Shown one piece after another: positions 49,101-58,768 of a stretch of DNA of 64,000 nucleotides; within the stretch, counting starts at the first letter, position 1, and the number at the start of each line of letters is the position of its first letter. The stretch covers positions 242,716 through 306,715 of the forward strand of contig NW_019091486.1 in the NCBI RefSeq assembly GCF_001949145.1, read 5' to 3'. Under the pieces are notes generated by a model, which was given only the letters and a program-made list of their open reading frames with translations, made no database searches and was not told where the DNA came from. The translations under genes and the position numbers were made by a program. Source of the stretch: Acanthaster planci (lineage: Eukaryota; Echinodermata; Asteroidea; Valvatida; Acanthasteridae).

Positions 49101-52100
49101 ATGGCGGGGATGCATAGACTGGTTGCTGCATTTCTATAATGCCTCCTTTGGTAATGGCGCAGCATGACGCGGCGGGAATCAGTGCAGCATTGCTTCAGTG
49201 CAATGGGTACTGCGCACGTGTTTTCACCTCCAAGACAGCAAAACGCAAAGGGGGCGTGTAATAATAATGGACGTTTCTTGGGAAGACTTGCAAATTTCAG
49301 TAGAAGAAAATTCATACGACGATTTTGATATATACAAAAGTTGTTGAAAAAGGGGTTTTACAGAAAAGACAACACGCCTTTTTTTATTGGTTCTTCTGTA
49401 ACTTGTTTTTCTAACTTCCTGATAAAAATTTTAGGGTTGAGCCGAAAAAAGGTCGGTCAGGAAAATGGAAGCAAAACTTCCTGTTTGGCCTTAAATTTGA
49501 TTGAACCAATGGTGGAAAGACAGGAACGATTATTTTTTCAATGCTTAGGCTACAATAATTAGATAGCAACCTACCCCCCCCCGGCAAAATTCCTGGATCT
49601 ACTCCTCCCTAGCCACGCTTAATCGAGCAAATTTTCATGGAACTAAAATTGCATCTAGTGGGGCAAGGCTTCGAGCCATCGAAACAGGGAAGAGTTGAAG
49701 AAAATTAAGTTTGAGCGACTCACTCTGACATTCACCCCCGCTGAAGCCGACAGGACACGTGCATTCATACATATTCCCTGAGGTGTCCCGAATGCACGTG
49801 CCTCCGTTGCGACACGGATTGGGTTGGCATGCATCAGCTGCATCAACAGGAATAAAATGTATATTTAATATATATTTATAACAATTTAAAAACAAGTATA
49901 AAATGTCAGTCGATAAGGGGTTTGAAATAATCCTCGAGCACCTGTGGTGTACATCAACATCGTGGAGTTGGGGTGGAGTGTTCAAACACAGGGCCAACTT
50001 TCCCGCCATTTGCCATATGCTAGTGGTCCCATAGTCACAACATGTCACGATCGGAATAAAGATTGCTCGCTCAACTTTTTGAATTATCCTGTCTTAGATG
50101 TTGTTTCACTCTTACCTCTTTACGTAATGAAATGGTTTGAAACAGATTTACCGTAAACAGAAAGGAAAAGCACAGGCAGTTAGGCCATGAAAAACATCTC
50201 CGCTGCCGACTACACGCCTCTTACATATAGGGTTGATAAGTCATTTGTCTAATATTGTTATTGTGCTGATTGAATGGGCAAGAAAGCAACCAGATTTACC
50301 CAAAAAGTGACGAAACTTTCCTTAAAGATGTAAAAGTACACAGTCGACAATTCTTAGGAAGTATGGACAATTTATATAAGTATGCATAAGGTTAGTCATG
50401 TGATCAAGACGGAAAACTGAGCAGCAATGTCGGTATGTACTGCATCATAGTAAGTGTGCTTGTTGCACCAAAAGGGGCGAGCGATAAATGTCGTGCTGCG
50501 GCAGAAACTTTTGTACACTGGAAACACGCTCGCTTCAAGTACGACTTTGAACTGAATGCATGAGAATTGAAAATACATACATGGACAAGAGATCATGTTC
50601 TGTGAATTGCAGAAATCTGTTTTCAACATTGATTTTCTTTTCCCGATGTGCAGCTGTAGAGCTGTGCGCATGCACGGTGTAATGTATCAACACTGCTTTG
50701 GCGGGGATGCATAGACTGGTTGCTGCCTTTCTATAATGCTTTCTTTGGTAATGGCGCAGCATGACGCGGCGGGAATCAGTGCAGCATTGCTTAGTGCACG
50801 TGTTTTTCGCCTCCGAGACGGCGAAACGCGAAGGGAGCGTGTAATGATAATGGAGTTTCTTGGGAAGAGTTGCAAATGTGAGTAGAAGGAAATACATATG
50901 GTGGTTTTGATAGAAAAGACAACAAGCTTTTTTATTGTATTTATTTATTATTATTATTATTTTGGGTCTTTTTTAACTTGCTTTTTCAGCTTACTGGTAA
51001 AAATTTTAGGGTCGAGCCAAAAAATAAGGGTCGCTCAGGAAACTGCAAGCAGAACTTCCTGTTTGACCTTCAAAAATATCTAATGTTTCGATGACGTTTA
51101 GTTTGATTGCACCAGTGGTGAAAATACAGGAACGATTATTTTCAAAAATGCTTACAATAATTTTCGTGAATGTCTACAAACGAAACAGAACGACTAAATT
51201 AAACCTGAATGGCGACACTTAAATCGTGCGCACAAGAAGACGGAATTGAATGCGATAGTAAGGAAAAAGAGACCACAGCATGGACAGAAATATAAAAATC
51301 GGTACCAATTTGAATTTGTATTTGCGAGAATACACTTATTTTTATTGAAGTTGACCAGGGAAACCTGTACCGTTGATTTCCAAGCACTGTTACGTTTTAT
51401 CACTCTTTAGAAGCCCAAGAAGAAGATGAGAAAGATGGTTTACTGTGATGCTACTTACTCTGGCAAGTGCCCCCGCTGAAGCCGACAGGACACCTGCAGT
51501 CGAACATATTCCCCGATGTGTCACGGTGGCACGTGCCGTTGTTGTGACATGGATTGGGCCTGCACGCATCATCTACATCAACAAGAATCACAATTCATGT
51601 GTAATGAGTAACAATTCCACGGATATTAAAAACCCTGAAGTGAAAGCTGAAGCATCGAAAAGGGACCTGATATGAAAAGGGAATTCGACTAAGTCCAGAG
51701 TAAAATTGCCAGTAGCTCCCCAACAGATCTAGATTCCTCAGCCACTCTTTTCATTAATGGTGATTTTCTGCGTCTCTTGAATATTTTAAGCACATTATCG
51801 GCTAAATATCCCATTAATCATTAAGCTCATTAACAGTGAAGTGGACGAGTCTTTGTTTTGTTCCAGTCAATTGGCAAGCTTACTCATCGCACAACTGCAC
51901 ACTCATCAATATGACGAGAAAATCACCTGCAGTCTCAGCGACTAGACTGCGCATGCCCTTGTCGAAACAGCAATGTAGAAGAGTCTGCGTAAGCTTGATA
52001 AATGCACGACCTCAAACGAGGATAAACATGACATAGCTTTGAGCTTGAAGTGTCTGAAATGACCCTTTTTGTCTTGGCATAAAGTTTGCATTAGCAAAGG

Positions 52101-55100
52101 TGCGTGTGCAATAAGCCTCACTATCCCGTGTGTGGTTGCTGGCTATATTTACCCACTAGATAAGCATGTACATCATTTGACAACATACATAATATCGGGT
52201 TTTGCCCTTACCCAACGCATAATAGATTTTGCTACCTGTTTTTCGAGATGTATTAAACTGGCGGGTAGGGTAAACTAATCAACTTGTGTCCCATGTGGTT
52301 TTTGTCAAACATAGGCAACACCTCTGCCTTGAATGTGAACAATCTTAGGGCGATTCGAAAACTTAGAGATCCTATCATTCCCGAATTGAGTGCTCGTCGT
52401 CTCATCTCACCAAATGAAAACCGATACACTTCACGGGGAGCAGCCACACAGTGAACCATTACACGGAGATAGGAAAGTGGATACAGACGAAGAAAAACAA
52501 GGTGATTGGTTGACAGAAGTGCTAATCTTGGCTTTAAGTTGTTATCGGACATTTCGATGTCCTGTGCATTCATACATTCATAATTTCACACACTAATATG
52601 GAAATGATCCTGTCCTAAACCAAATCGGACAAATTTTCTGCTCTACTGTTATTGAATTGTGAAAAACAATTTAAATGCACCAGTGGCGAAGCCGGGGGGG
52701 CAACTTTCCCCTCTTGACCTCCTTTCACTCCACAGGCTCTGTATTTTTTTTTTGGGGGGGGGGGCTGTTGCCATGCCATTTGAACACATTGTGTGCACAT
52801 GCGCTACTTTAGTGTGTCCATATGCTTGACCTATTTTTTGGCAGGTTGTCAGAATAACCTTCCTATGTACAAACTTACAGGCGGGCGCGTGGGGGGGTGC
52901 ATCCCCGTGGAACTCCTACCCCCTGCCCCCACCCCCACGAGTTTGGCCACTGTGAAAGGGTGTGAGAGAAGTAAAGGGTGGTAAAGTCCTTAGGACGAAC
53001 GCGAAATCGGTTTATGATTGATTTTGCTATTCATCCATGAACAAGATTCTGGCTCTGCCTGAATCAACCAGTTGTGTTCACTCGAAATAAATTGAAAAAA
53101 AAGTATCTTCATAACAAGCGAGCTCGATGGTTTTCATGGGCAGGTATTGTAACCACATACGTTTATAATTACATGTACTTACTTTCGCAGTTCATTCCAG
53201 AGTAGCCAATAGGACAAGTGCACCGATAAGTCATGCCAGGGCTTGGCATGCAAGTTCCATTGTTAAGGCAAGGATTCGGCATGCAGATACCTAAAACTGG
53301 ATCTGTGTGAGGAAGGGCACAATGTGCAGTGTAAAGCAGTGTGGTATTAATTCGAAAGACGCATTAATGACTGTGTTTACCTCCAGGGTGCCCCGACCGT
53401 TTCTGAAACACAAACGGTCTATTGCATGCAAGAATTGCAATCATTTGCAATCATATGCAATCATTTGCATGCAGTTCCTGTCGAGAGAAATGCATTCTCT
53501 CAAGAAGTGTCACCCGACGAAACCGTTATGAACACCACCCGCACTGCAAAATGAAATGGTGCAGGGGTAGGGAATTGATACCTTTAATTAATGCATGTTT
53601 AAAGGTAATATACACCATTTGAATTTGCTGGAATTTTTCAACATTTGGCCAATTTATATGGGTTTGTTATTCACTTTGTTTATCTTCCCGTGGACTCACT
53701 TCAAGCTTATTCCTCCATGCTTCAAGGCATCTCAAGGAAACACAGCTCTAGTAATTTATCATGCAAACAACAGTTCATGTGCCACTGGGCGTTCCTGAGT
53801 GTCTGGGTTGTGCAAAGGCGAGGTCGATCCACATATAAAAACACAGCCCTCCAAAAGTGCATCTGTTCACTTTGAGCAGTGGTTAGTAAATGTACCTTCC
53901 AGTTTATGTCTCTATCATCACCCCAAACTAATTGTATTTGTGGAATAAGCATTTTGTTGTGCAGCCTGATTGCAGTCTTCGCAGTTATGGCTCAGCGATA
54001 TGCACGTACGACAACGCGCCGTACAGACATAACGCCACGTGGAAGTTGGTCAACAAAGCCATCCACGCGCCATCAGCGCACACCATAATCATTTTTACAC
54101 ATCAATATTTGTGAAAACTACCCTTGCATTATGACAAAATAAAACATAAACTTCAAATAATGTATAGAGGTCGCATATTTTGTTCGATAAAACAGGCTCC
54201 ATGGAACTCCGAAAAGGGGCGGCCATGTTGCCACAATACGCTACTTCGTGTGGACCATACCATTATCTTAAGGGGAGGTGGTGATTCGGTAACACGTGTG
54301 AAGGAAGGAAAACAGACTTCTTGACCCCACTCAGCTATTTTACATCTCATTACCAGTTAACACCAACAAATCCATTGGCACAGCGAAGGGGGAGGGGAGG
54401 ACTGCCTGCCTGAGAGAACTCTGGCACTGCCCCCCCAGGGTCTATCTACGCCACGAACTGGAAGAAGGATACTAGGCTTATTCTGAAATACGGCCGTTTC
54501 ACAATAGTGCGCCACCAAGAGTTTGCAACGCGTTGGCCAATCACAATGCTTGAAATTTGTCGCCCAATGCGCGTTTGGAAATGGTTGACAACTTTCGCGC
54601 GTTATGATCGGCCAACGTGTTGCAAACTCTCGGTGGCGAACCATTGTGAATCGCGGGTATTGGCTCTCGTGTATGCATGCATGTTTGCATATACTTCCAA
54701 CCCTGAAATTAAAGAAAGGAATCGGAAACCAAACAAGGACAAACTTCTTCTTCTTCGCACGAATTTGCACGCGGTTTGCATGTTTTTCGGAAAGGAATGC
54801 TGACACTTCGCTTCTTGTGTTAAATTCGATAATCATTTTTGATCTTTGAGCGACGATCTAGATCGTCAATCTATTTGGTTGAGGTTGTCCTTAGCCTAAT
54901 TCGGATGAGAAGTTTGCGAATTCTTCCAGGAAAACCTATATTTTCGCAATGTAGTGTGTATGTGTGTGTAAACATTTGCTCAGTGTGTTTTGAAGAACAA
55001 TTCGGCGAAGTAAATGTACATCACCAAAAGAAAAGTGAAAATTCTGACAAGACCTTAAAAGTTATCCTTAATTCTCAGAAAGGCCAGAAGAGGTTATATA

Positions 55101-57976
55101 AAGAAGAAAGTTTTTGTCCTTCCATCTCCAAAGAATCAGGACCCGAATCAGTCTTTGTTACCAACCAAATACAGTGAATAAAATCAGAATGATCGTTCAG
55201 CAAACTTCAGCCGTTTCTACTAATTGGTTCGTTCGTACATAAAAGAAAGGACTTTTCAGTGGCTTCTTAAAGTTGCGGATATCAAGTTTTACCCGTGCAG
55301 TTCTGTCCAGTATATTCCATTGGGCACGCGCAAAAGTAGTCCGTCATACTCGGGCTTGCCATGCACGTTCCACCGTTCATGCAAGGGTTGGTCGCACAAT
55401 ACTGCGGTTGGGCGGGGACTGCGTGCGAGGAAACAAATAAAAATGACACGGTCATATCGCACAAATATCAAGCCACTGTGAAGTCATCATGTCTTCATTG
55501 ACGAGGAGCCAAATAAGAAATAAACTACAGTCCAACACTGAGTATTAGCCCGCCACCAAAGCAATCTTTATTGTTCGGTAAAAGACATGTGTACACCGTG
55601 GTGTGAGATTCAGTCAAGATCTCTCTTAGGTAGATCCTCTACTTAATGGAGCCTGAAGGTAAAAGGTCACGCAGCGAGCTTCCGGAACCCTGGCGCGGTC
55701 ATCCAAAGGGGATTTTACATTGGGCCGTCCTATGACGTTCCATGATTTATGGAAAAATGAGGGGAAAAGACTTATTCATACAAATATTTCAGATTCAAAA
55801 TGTCCTAGACTGGCGAGCTAGAGTTCCAGTAGTAACAGTCAAGGTCGTCGTGGGTTCCATTCAAAAATAGGTTCTTGTTTTTCTGTAGCCGTGTCTCTAA
55901 CAGTAAAGCTCTGAGTACTCCATCCGTAAACAAAAAATACATGGTAGGATCAATTCGAAGTCTCGGTACCATGATATAATTTACTCCAGAACTCGGCTGC
56001 CCCATGCCCGATGTTTTTTTCTTTATTAAACCTGGAATGCAAAGACATGTGTTATCAGCACAAAATGTGGATTCGTAACTCAGTCTAACAACCATTGGTT
56101 TTGTTGCGGCCATTTGAAATTCTAAGGAACACGCATTATGGAGGACGAAAAGTTGCCATCAGCTTTTCTGCTATCAGAGTGGTAGAAAAGCAGATTTTAT
56201 GTTCTGGTAACATGCAATTTCGACGTTTCTACTTTTCTGCCAACTCAAAAAGCAGAACGAACATTGTTTGGTCATGCATTTTTCTATTTTTCTTTTCTGC
56301 TTCAAGACAAGCAGATTTTACTTTTTCTTCATTTGCTGGCGGCCGGAAATAGGCCATCTGCTTTTCTACTTCCGAGCAGGTAGAAATTTGGATCGCACGT
56401 TTTGACGACAACCGTGAATTCAACTTTTCTGCTTGTGTGATAACGGAGAAGCAGAGTTCACATAGGTTGCCGAAAAGTTAAAAACAATGTTTGACAGTCA
56501 TTGCATTGCTACATTTCCACATGGAAATGTTGCAGTTCATTAGAATATTATTTTTCATATCATTTCATCTAAACGTTGCCCGCAGAATAAAGCCAACCGA
56601 GTCTGTATTGAAGCACAGACTAGATTTGCTCTCAATCAACCCTTTTGAAGATGTTCACGAAACCGTGAATTTGAGTTGGTGGCTTAGGTACAAGTTGAAT
56701 GTCATCGGAATAGAGACTGTCCAGACTTGTGCAGTTCCGTTTGTTTACTCAGTGATCACAGGCAATGATAAGTTGAATGATATGATTCACAGTGTTTAAC
56801 TGTTATTGTAATCTTATTTTCTATGGTAATTTTATACTCCTTTTATCCCAATCAATATTAATATCTCATTGTGTTTTGTGTAAAAAATTCGTAGTGTCGT
56901 TTATTATTTTTATTGTTTATCTATTAATCATTTTGATTGTTATATCTAGTCCCCAATGGTCGCAAGTCCATAACGAGTTTCAATGGATGTTGTAGACGAA
57001 TGATAATAAACTTTACTAGGGCTTCATTAGTGAACAGGAGTTTTTGAGTTGATGCCAGTTGCAGTAATTCAAGTTTAAAGACGATGGTTTGTACATGTCT
57101 GACTCTGGGGGAAAATAATTAGAAATGACTAAAACAAGCACTCAGACTGGTTAAATGACTAACGATGGAGAGAATGGCGAGGTGTACAGACATTGTGGGG
57201 GTGTGGCAAGTTGTTTATTTTTTCTGTACAATGATCCAGGACAATCCTTTACCTTTTGCCAGGATCATTTTCCTAAATGTCAAAGCAGGGTACGAATCGA
57301 ACTTGTTCCTTTGCTTCAATGCCCACACCCTCAATGTCCCGCTCTCCCGTTATTTTTGGTTTACACTTTCAATTATTCACTCCATCCTGCACTTTAACAA
57401 AAGGCTGACGCGCCTGACTGGTTGGCCATACAATTGAACTTGTTTGCAGTGAATCACAGGTATATGCAGCCGACTCCTATATCGCACGCAATTATGATAA
57501 CAAGAGATTGCTGATTTTGACGGAGGCCCACTTTCACAGCATGTCCTGACGTGGGCGAGCAACCAGGAAGCTGGATACGAGAAATGTTACCCTGTTTTCA
57601 TTACTGACCAGGAAATGTTTTAATTTGGGAAAAATGATGGCTCGTCTTTGAAAAAAGATCTCTTAGCTTCGGATTTAGAATTCACTAATTTCCTTAAAAC
57701 GAGGTGAGGCAGACAGGCCTATTTTGAAGACTTCACCTTGACTGATTAACAATTTGTACACACTGTTGGTTGTGGAATCCGAGACACTGGATATGACATT
57801 AAAGAGTACTAAATGACATTTAGGGGAACACGAAAGCGTTTAGCTCCATCCAAACGAACCATCACTCTGAAAATCTTCCAAATTATTGACATCAAATTGA
57901 AGAAGTTCGAGCATCACTTACCGAACTGAAGTGCCGTCAGCAAAACACAGAAAGGAAGGAGTCTACCAAGGATCAT
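37027..57976 (-). CDS. Receptor tyrosine kinase gene B: signal peptide, six EGF repeats, membrane helix, tyrosine kinase
   Basis: Sixteen exons join in one frame of 641 codons plus stop. Order: signal peptide [18 protein letters not shown], six EGF-like repeats (to residue ~248), one Val/Ile-rich membrane helix (~256-280), juxtamembrane segment, kinase (~329-610) and a 28-residue tail. The kinase shows [29 protein letters not shown], activation-loop Tyr in RSQYEM, WMAPES, YPGM and the final W/RP motif, so it should be active. Predicted role: plasma-membrane receptor with an EGF ectodomain and cytoplasmic tyrosine kinase. Tail YLEM is a YxxM motif for PI3-kinase. Intron phases match gene A throughout the kinase except for one extra activation-loop intron. 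The ectodomain is half as long as in A. A decayed EGF exon lies at 46802-46911. The family is the same uncertain FGFR/RET/TIE-like group. Confidence 0.9.
37422..37521 (-). CDS. Gene B exon 15: kinase C-lobe end
   Basis: Acceptor GTCAG and donor GTGGGT. It encodes [20 protein letters not shown] onward. It is 100 bases, the same length and phase as in gene A. Confidence 0.92.
37999..38095 (-). CDS. Gene B exon 14: kinase C-lobe
   Basis: Acceptor AATCAG and donor [26 protein letters not shown] then [11 protein letters not shown]. It is 97 bases, as in gene A. Confidence 0.92.
39078..39189 (-). CDS. Gene B exon 13: activation-loop end and APE segment
   Basis: Acceptor AAACAG and donor GTGAGC. 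It begins [20 protein letters not shown] and runs to LWELVTLG. It is the second half of what is a single exon in gene A. Confidence 0.92.
39650..39772 (-). CDS. Gene B exon 12: catalytic loop and DFG
   Basis: Acceptor CTGACAG and donor [36 protein letters not shown] and the activation-loop Tyr in RSQYEMQSQ. It is 41 codons in phase 0 at both ends. Confidence 0.93.
40684..40877 (-). CDS. Gene B exon 11: hinge and kinase insert
   Basis: Acceptor CCTGCAG and donor [26 protein letters not shown], a short insert and [12 protein letters not shown]. It is two codons shorter than in gene A. Confidence 0.92.
41138..41248 (-). CDS. Gene B exon 10: kinase aC helix
   Basis: Acceptor GTTTCAG and donor [26 protein letters not shown] then [16 protein letters not shown]. 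The Glu of QKEL is the aC glutamate. It is 111 bases, as in gene A. Confidence 0.9.
42071..42144 (+). mobile_element. tRNA-like SINE head or tRNA pseudogene
   Basis: A box TAGCTCAGGTGG (42079-42090) and B box GGTTCAAATCC (42123-42133) have tRNA spacing. The anticodon stem CTGG/CCAG pairs, but the acceptor stem is mismatched and G-T rich, so a working tRNA gene is unlikely. It lies in a gene B intron. Confidence 0.55.
42199..42391. mobile_element. Tc1/mariner-type MITE
   Basis: Ends CTGAACAGCAAAAGAAACTT (42203 on) and AAGTTTCTTTTGCTGTCCAG (to about 42386) are inverted over 25 bases with one mismatch, flanked by TA. The interior of about 140 bases has no ORF. TA flanks suggest a Tc1/mariner-like mobiliser, as inference. 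Confidence 0.65.
42468..42645 (-). CDS. Gene B exon 9: juxtamembrane region and glycine loop
   Basis: Acceptor CATGCAG and donor GTATAC. It begins [20 protein letters not shown], then the GSGSFAVV loop and VAVKMLK lysine. NDY is shared with gene A at the same place. Confidence 0.92.
44665..44843 (-). CDS. Gene B exon 8: transmembrane helix
   Basis: Acceptor TTGACACAG and donor [15 protein letters not shown] is followed by about 25 Ile/Val/Leu residues and then RRARPRR. A closer AAG at 44831-44833 would give the wrong phase, which fixes this start. Confidence 0.9.
45040..45440 (+). mobile_element. tRNA-derived SINE with a degenerate SINE fragment in front
   Basis: A box TGGCGTAGCGG (45141-45151) and B box GGTTCGAATCC (45183-45193) head a body of about 200 bases ending near AATTTAATAATAACAT and a tail containing GGTGAAAGGGCAAAAACC. 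In front, about 45040-45125, lies a decayed fragment similar to the middle of the 20.1-20.4 kb element (GCTTGTGA.GTTTTCGCA). It lies in a gene B intron. Confidence 0.7.
45789..45902 (-). CDS. Gene B exon 7: EGF repeat 6
   Basis: Donor GTGAGT; acceptor AAG chosen for phase 1, with nearby alternatives. [20 protein letters not shown] then [13 protein letters not shown]. It is the membrane-proximal repeat and the parent or sister of the decayed copy at 46802-46911. Confidence 0.85.
46802..46911 (-). pseudogene. Decayed EGF exon in gene B
   Basis: It aligns along its length with the EGF exon at 45789-45902 and still reads [20 protein letters not shown] then [13 protein letters not shown]. The sixth Cys has become Trp (TGG), the donor GTGAGT has become TTGAGT, and the phase has shifted so that phase-1 splicing would meet a TGA. 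Neighbouring exons join correctly without it. Confidence 0.8.
47598..47711 (-). CDS. Gene B exon 6: EGF repeat 5
   Basis: Acceptor GATGTAG and donor [26 protein letters not shown] then [14 protein letters not shown]. It differs from EGF 4 by only three of 38 residues. Confidence 0.92.
48154..48274. mobile_element. Fold-back element with 29-bp inverted ends
   Basis: Arms 48154-48182 (AGCGGCCATTTTACCGAGCC...) and 48246-48274 are inverted copies with few mismatches. It lies in the segment present in duplication unit 1 and absent from unit 2. Confidence 0.6.
49724..49837 (-). CDS. Gene B exon 5: EGF repeat 4
   Basis: Acceptor GATGCAG and donor [26 protein letters not shown] then [14 protein letters not shown]. 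It was copied together with its flanks as part of a recent duplication. Confidence 0.92.
51459..51572 (-). CDS. Gene B exon 4: EGF repeat 3
   Basis: Acceptor GATGTAG and donor [26 protein letters not shown] then [14 protein letters not shown]. It is an older relative of EGF 4 and 5, sharing DTSGNM and GFSGG. Confidence 0.92.
52190..52240 (-). repeat. SINE tail fragment
   Basis: On the minus strand it reads GCGTTGGGTAAGGGCAAAAC, matching the 39-base terminal repeat of the 20.1-kb element over most of its length. No tRNA head is visible beside it. Confidence 0.55.
53183..53290 (-). CDS. Gene B exon 3: EGF repeat 2
   Basis: Acceptor GTTTTAG and donor [26 protein letters not shown] then [13 protein letters not shown]. 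It is 108 bases long. Confidence 0.92.
53432..53472. repeat. Triplicated TTTGCAATCAT unit
   Basis: TTGCAATCATTTGCAATCAT followed by ATGCAATCATTTGCATGC gives three 11-base units. They contain ATTTGCAA and ATTTGCAT, the latter an octamer-type POU site. This lies about 140 bases upstream of the EGF-2 exon of gene B. Confidence 0.55.
54499..54652. mobile_element. Fold-back MITE, copy 2
   Basis: Arms TTCACAATAGTGCGCCACCA... and ...GGTTCGCC..CATTGTGAA are inverted copies and match the element at 24912-25073, including GTTGGCCAATCACAA. It lies in a gene B intron. Confidence 0.75.
55293..55418 (-). CDS. Gene B exon 2: EGF repeat 1
   Basis: Acceptor TCGCACGCAG and donor [26 protein letters not shown] then [20 protein letters not shown]. 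Its first residues follow the signal peptide, with likely cleavage near PAQ. Confidence 0.9.
55805..56031 (-). CDS. Candidate alternative last exon of gene B (truncated secreted product)
   Basis: A good acceptor (TGTCTTTGCATTCCAG) before 56031 opens a phase-1 frame of 74 codons to TAG at 55805-55807, and AATAAA lies at 55567-55572. Spliced from exon 1, it would give a secreted protein of about 93 residues with no EGF or kinase domain. The frame includes [20 protein letters not shown] and [10 protein letters not shown] at its end. I recognise no family, and the frame may be chance or mobile-element sequence. Confidence 0.25.
56155..56460. repeat. Cluster of AAGCAGAAAAG motifs in both orientations
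   Basis: About nine copies of CTTTTCTGCTT or its inverse occur in about 300 bases, for example near 56163, 56188, 56232, 56294, 56361 and 56427. Spacing is irregular, so this is not a simple tandem repeat. It lies in gene B intron 1. Confidence 0.55.
57922..57976 (-). CDS. Gene B exon 1: start codon and signal peptide
   Basis: ATG at 57976 (A at -3) opens [18 protein letters not shown] plus one base, then GTAAGT. It is a classical hydrophobic signal peptide in the phase needed by EGF 1. No TATA box is apparent upstream. Confidence 0.88.
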
Positions 57977-58735
57977 TTTCACGGCAAAGGTATGTAAGGA
58001 AAAACCTTACTTGATTACATGTGAAACCGTCGGCGACAGGTTGGATTAAAATGTATCGGTCTGTTGGTGCTCTTCGAAAGTTTCACCCTGTCTGAAAATG
58101 AGTCAGTGACTGTTTACTGCAAATGGGTATCTTTTTGTCCATGCGACACAAAACAAAAGGTCGGTTGGGTGACTGATCGAGGTATACATGTACCACCGGC
58201 GTCAGGAGTCAAGTCAGGAATGCTGCCTTTTTGATCCACCAACAATTAAATGTACACCGGATAGCTATCGTGCCACGGTCCAACGCTGAGATGTATCACT
58301 GTGATACGCCTGATCGAGCACATTGTAAGTTTTGGGCTGACTAATATGAATTATTCATAGCCTTGGGTGTGTTTTCGTGACGCAACGACTCGTGTTACTG
58401 ATTATGTTCACTTTTGGTTAGCCACGGCGTTGCGTACTGTGACCTTCTTTATGTCAATAAATTGAGGGCGCACTTCTCTTTAGGATTTCAGGTGTGCGGG
58501 CCGGTAACTAAAATAGGCCGATCAGGCTGCTTGCGCCAGCTAAATTACAATGTATATGCACTCAAATCTACGAAATTACGAAATAGAGCATTTTGTGGCT
58601 CATAAACTTGAAGGTTATAAAAAGACAGGCTTAGGTGACAAACATGAATGACAGCATGTGTCTGAGTGAGATTTAAAAAACCAATCTGTACCTAAAAATG
58701 GTTTATTTTTCGGGAAGTGTGATACATGCATTTTT

Positions 58736-58768
58736 TTCTTTTCTTTTCTTTTCTTTTCTTTTTTTTTC
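58736..58768. repeat. (TTTTC)n microsatellite
   Basis: Five or more tandem TTTTC units end in a T-run. Confidence 0.85.

Larger units (their letters stand above)
47440..51180. repeat. Tandem segmental duplication within gene B
   Basis: Unit 1 (about 47440-49570) and unit 2 (about 49570-51180) share the EGF exon and long intron stretches, for example TAGCCACGCT(C/T)AATCGA at each left end and GCATAGACTGGTTGCTGC in both. Unit 1 carries about 500 extra bases (about 48000-48540), including a fold-back element. Boundaries are approximate. Confidence 0.85.
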
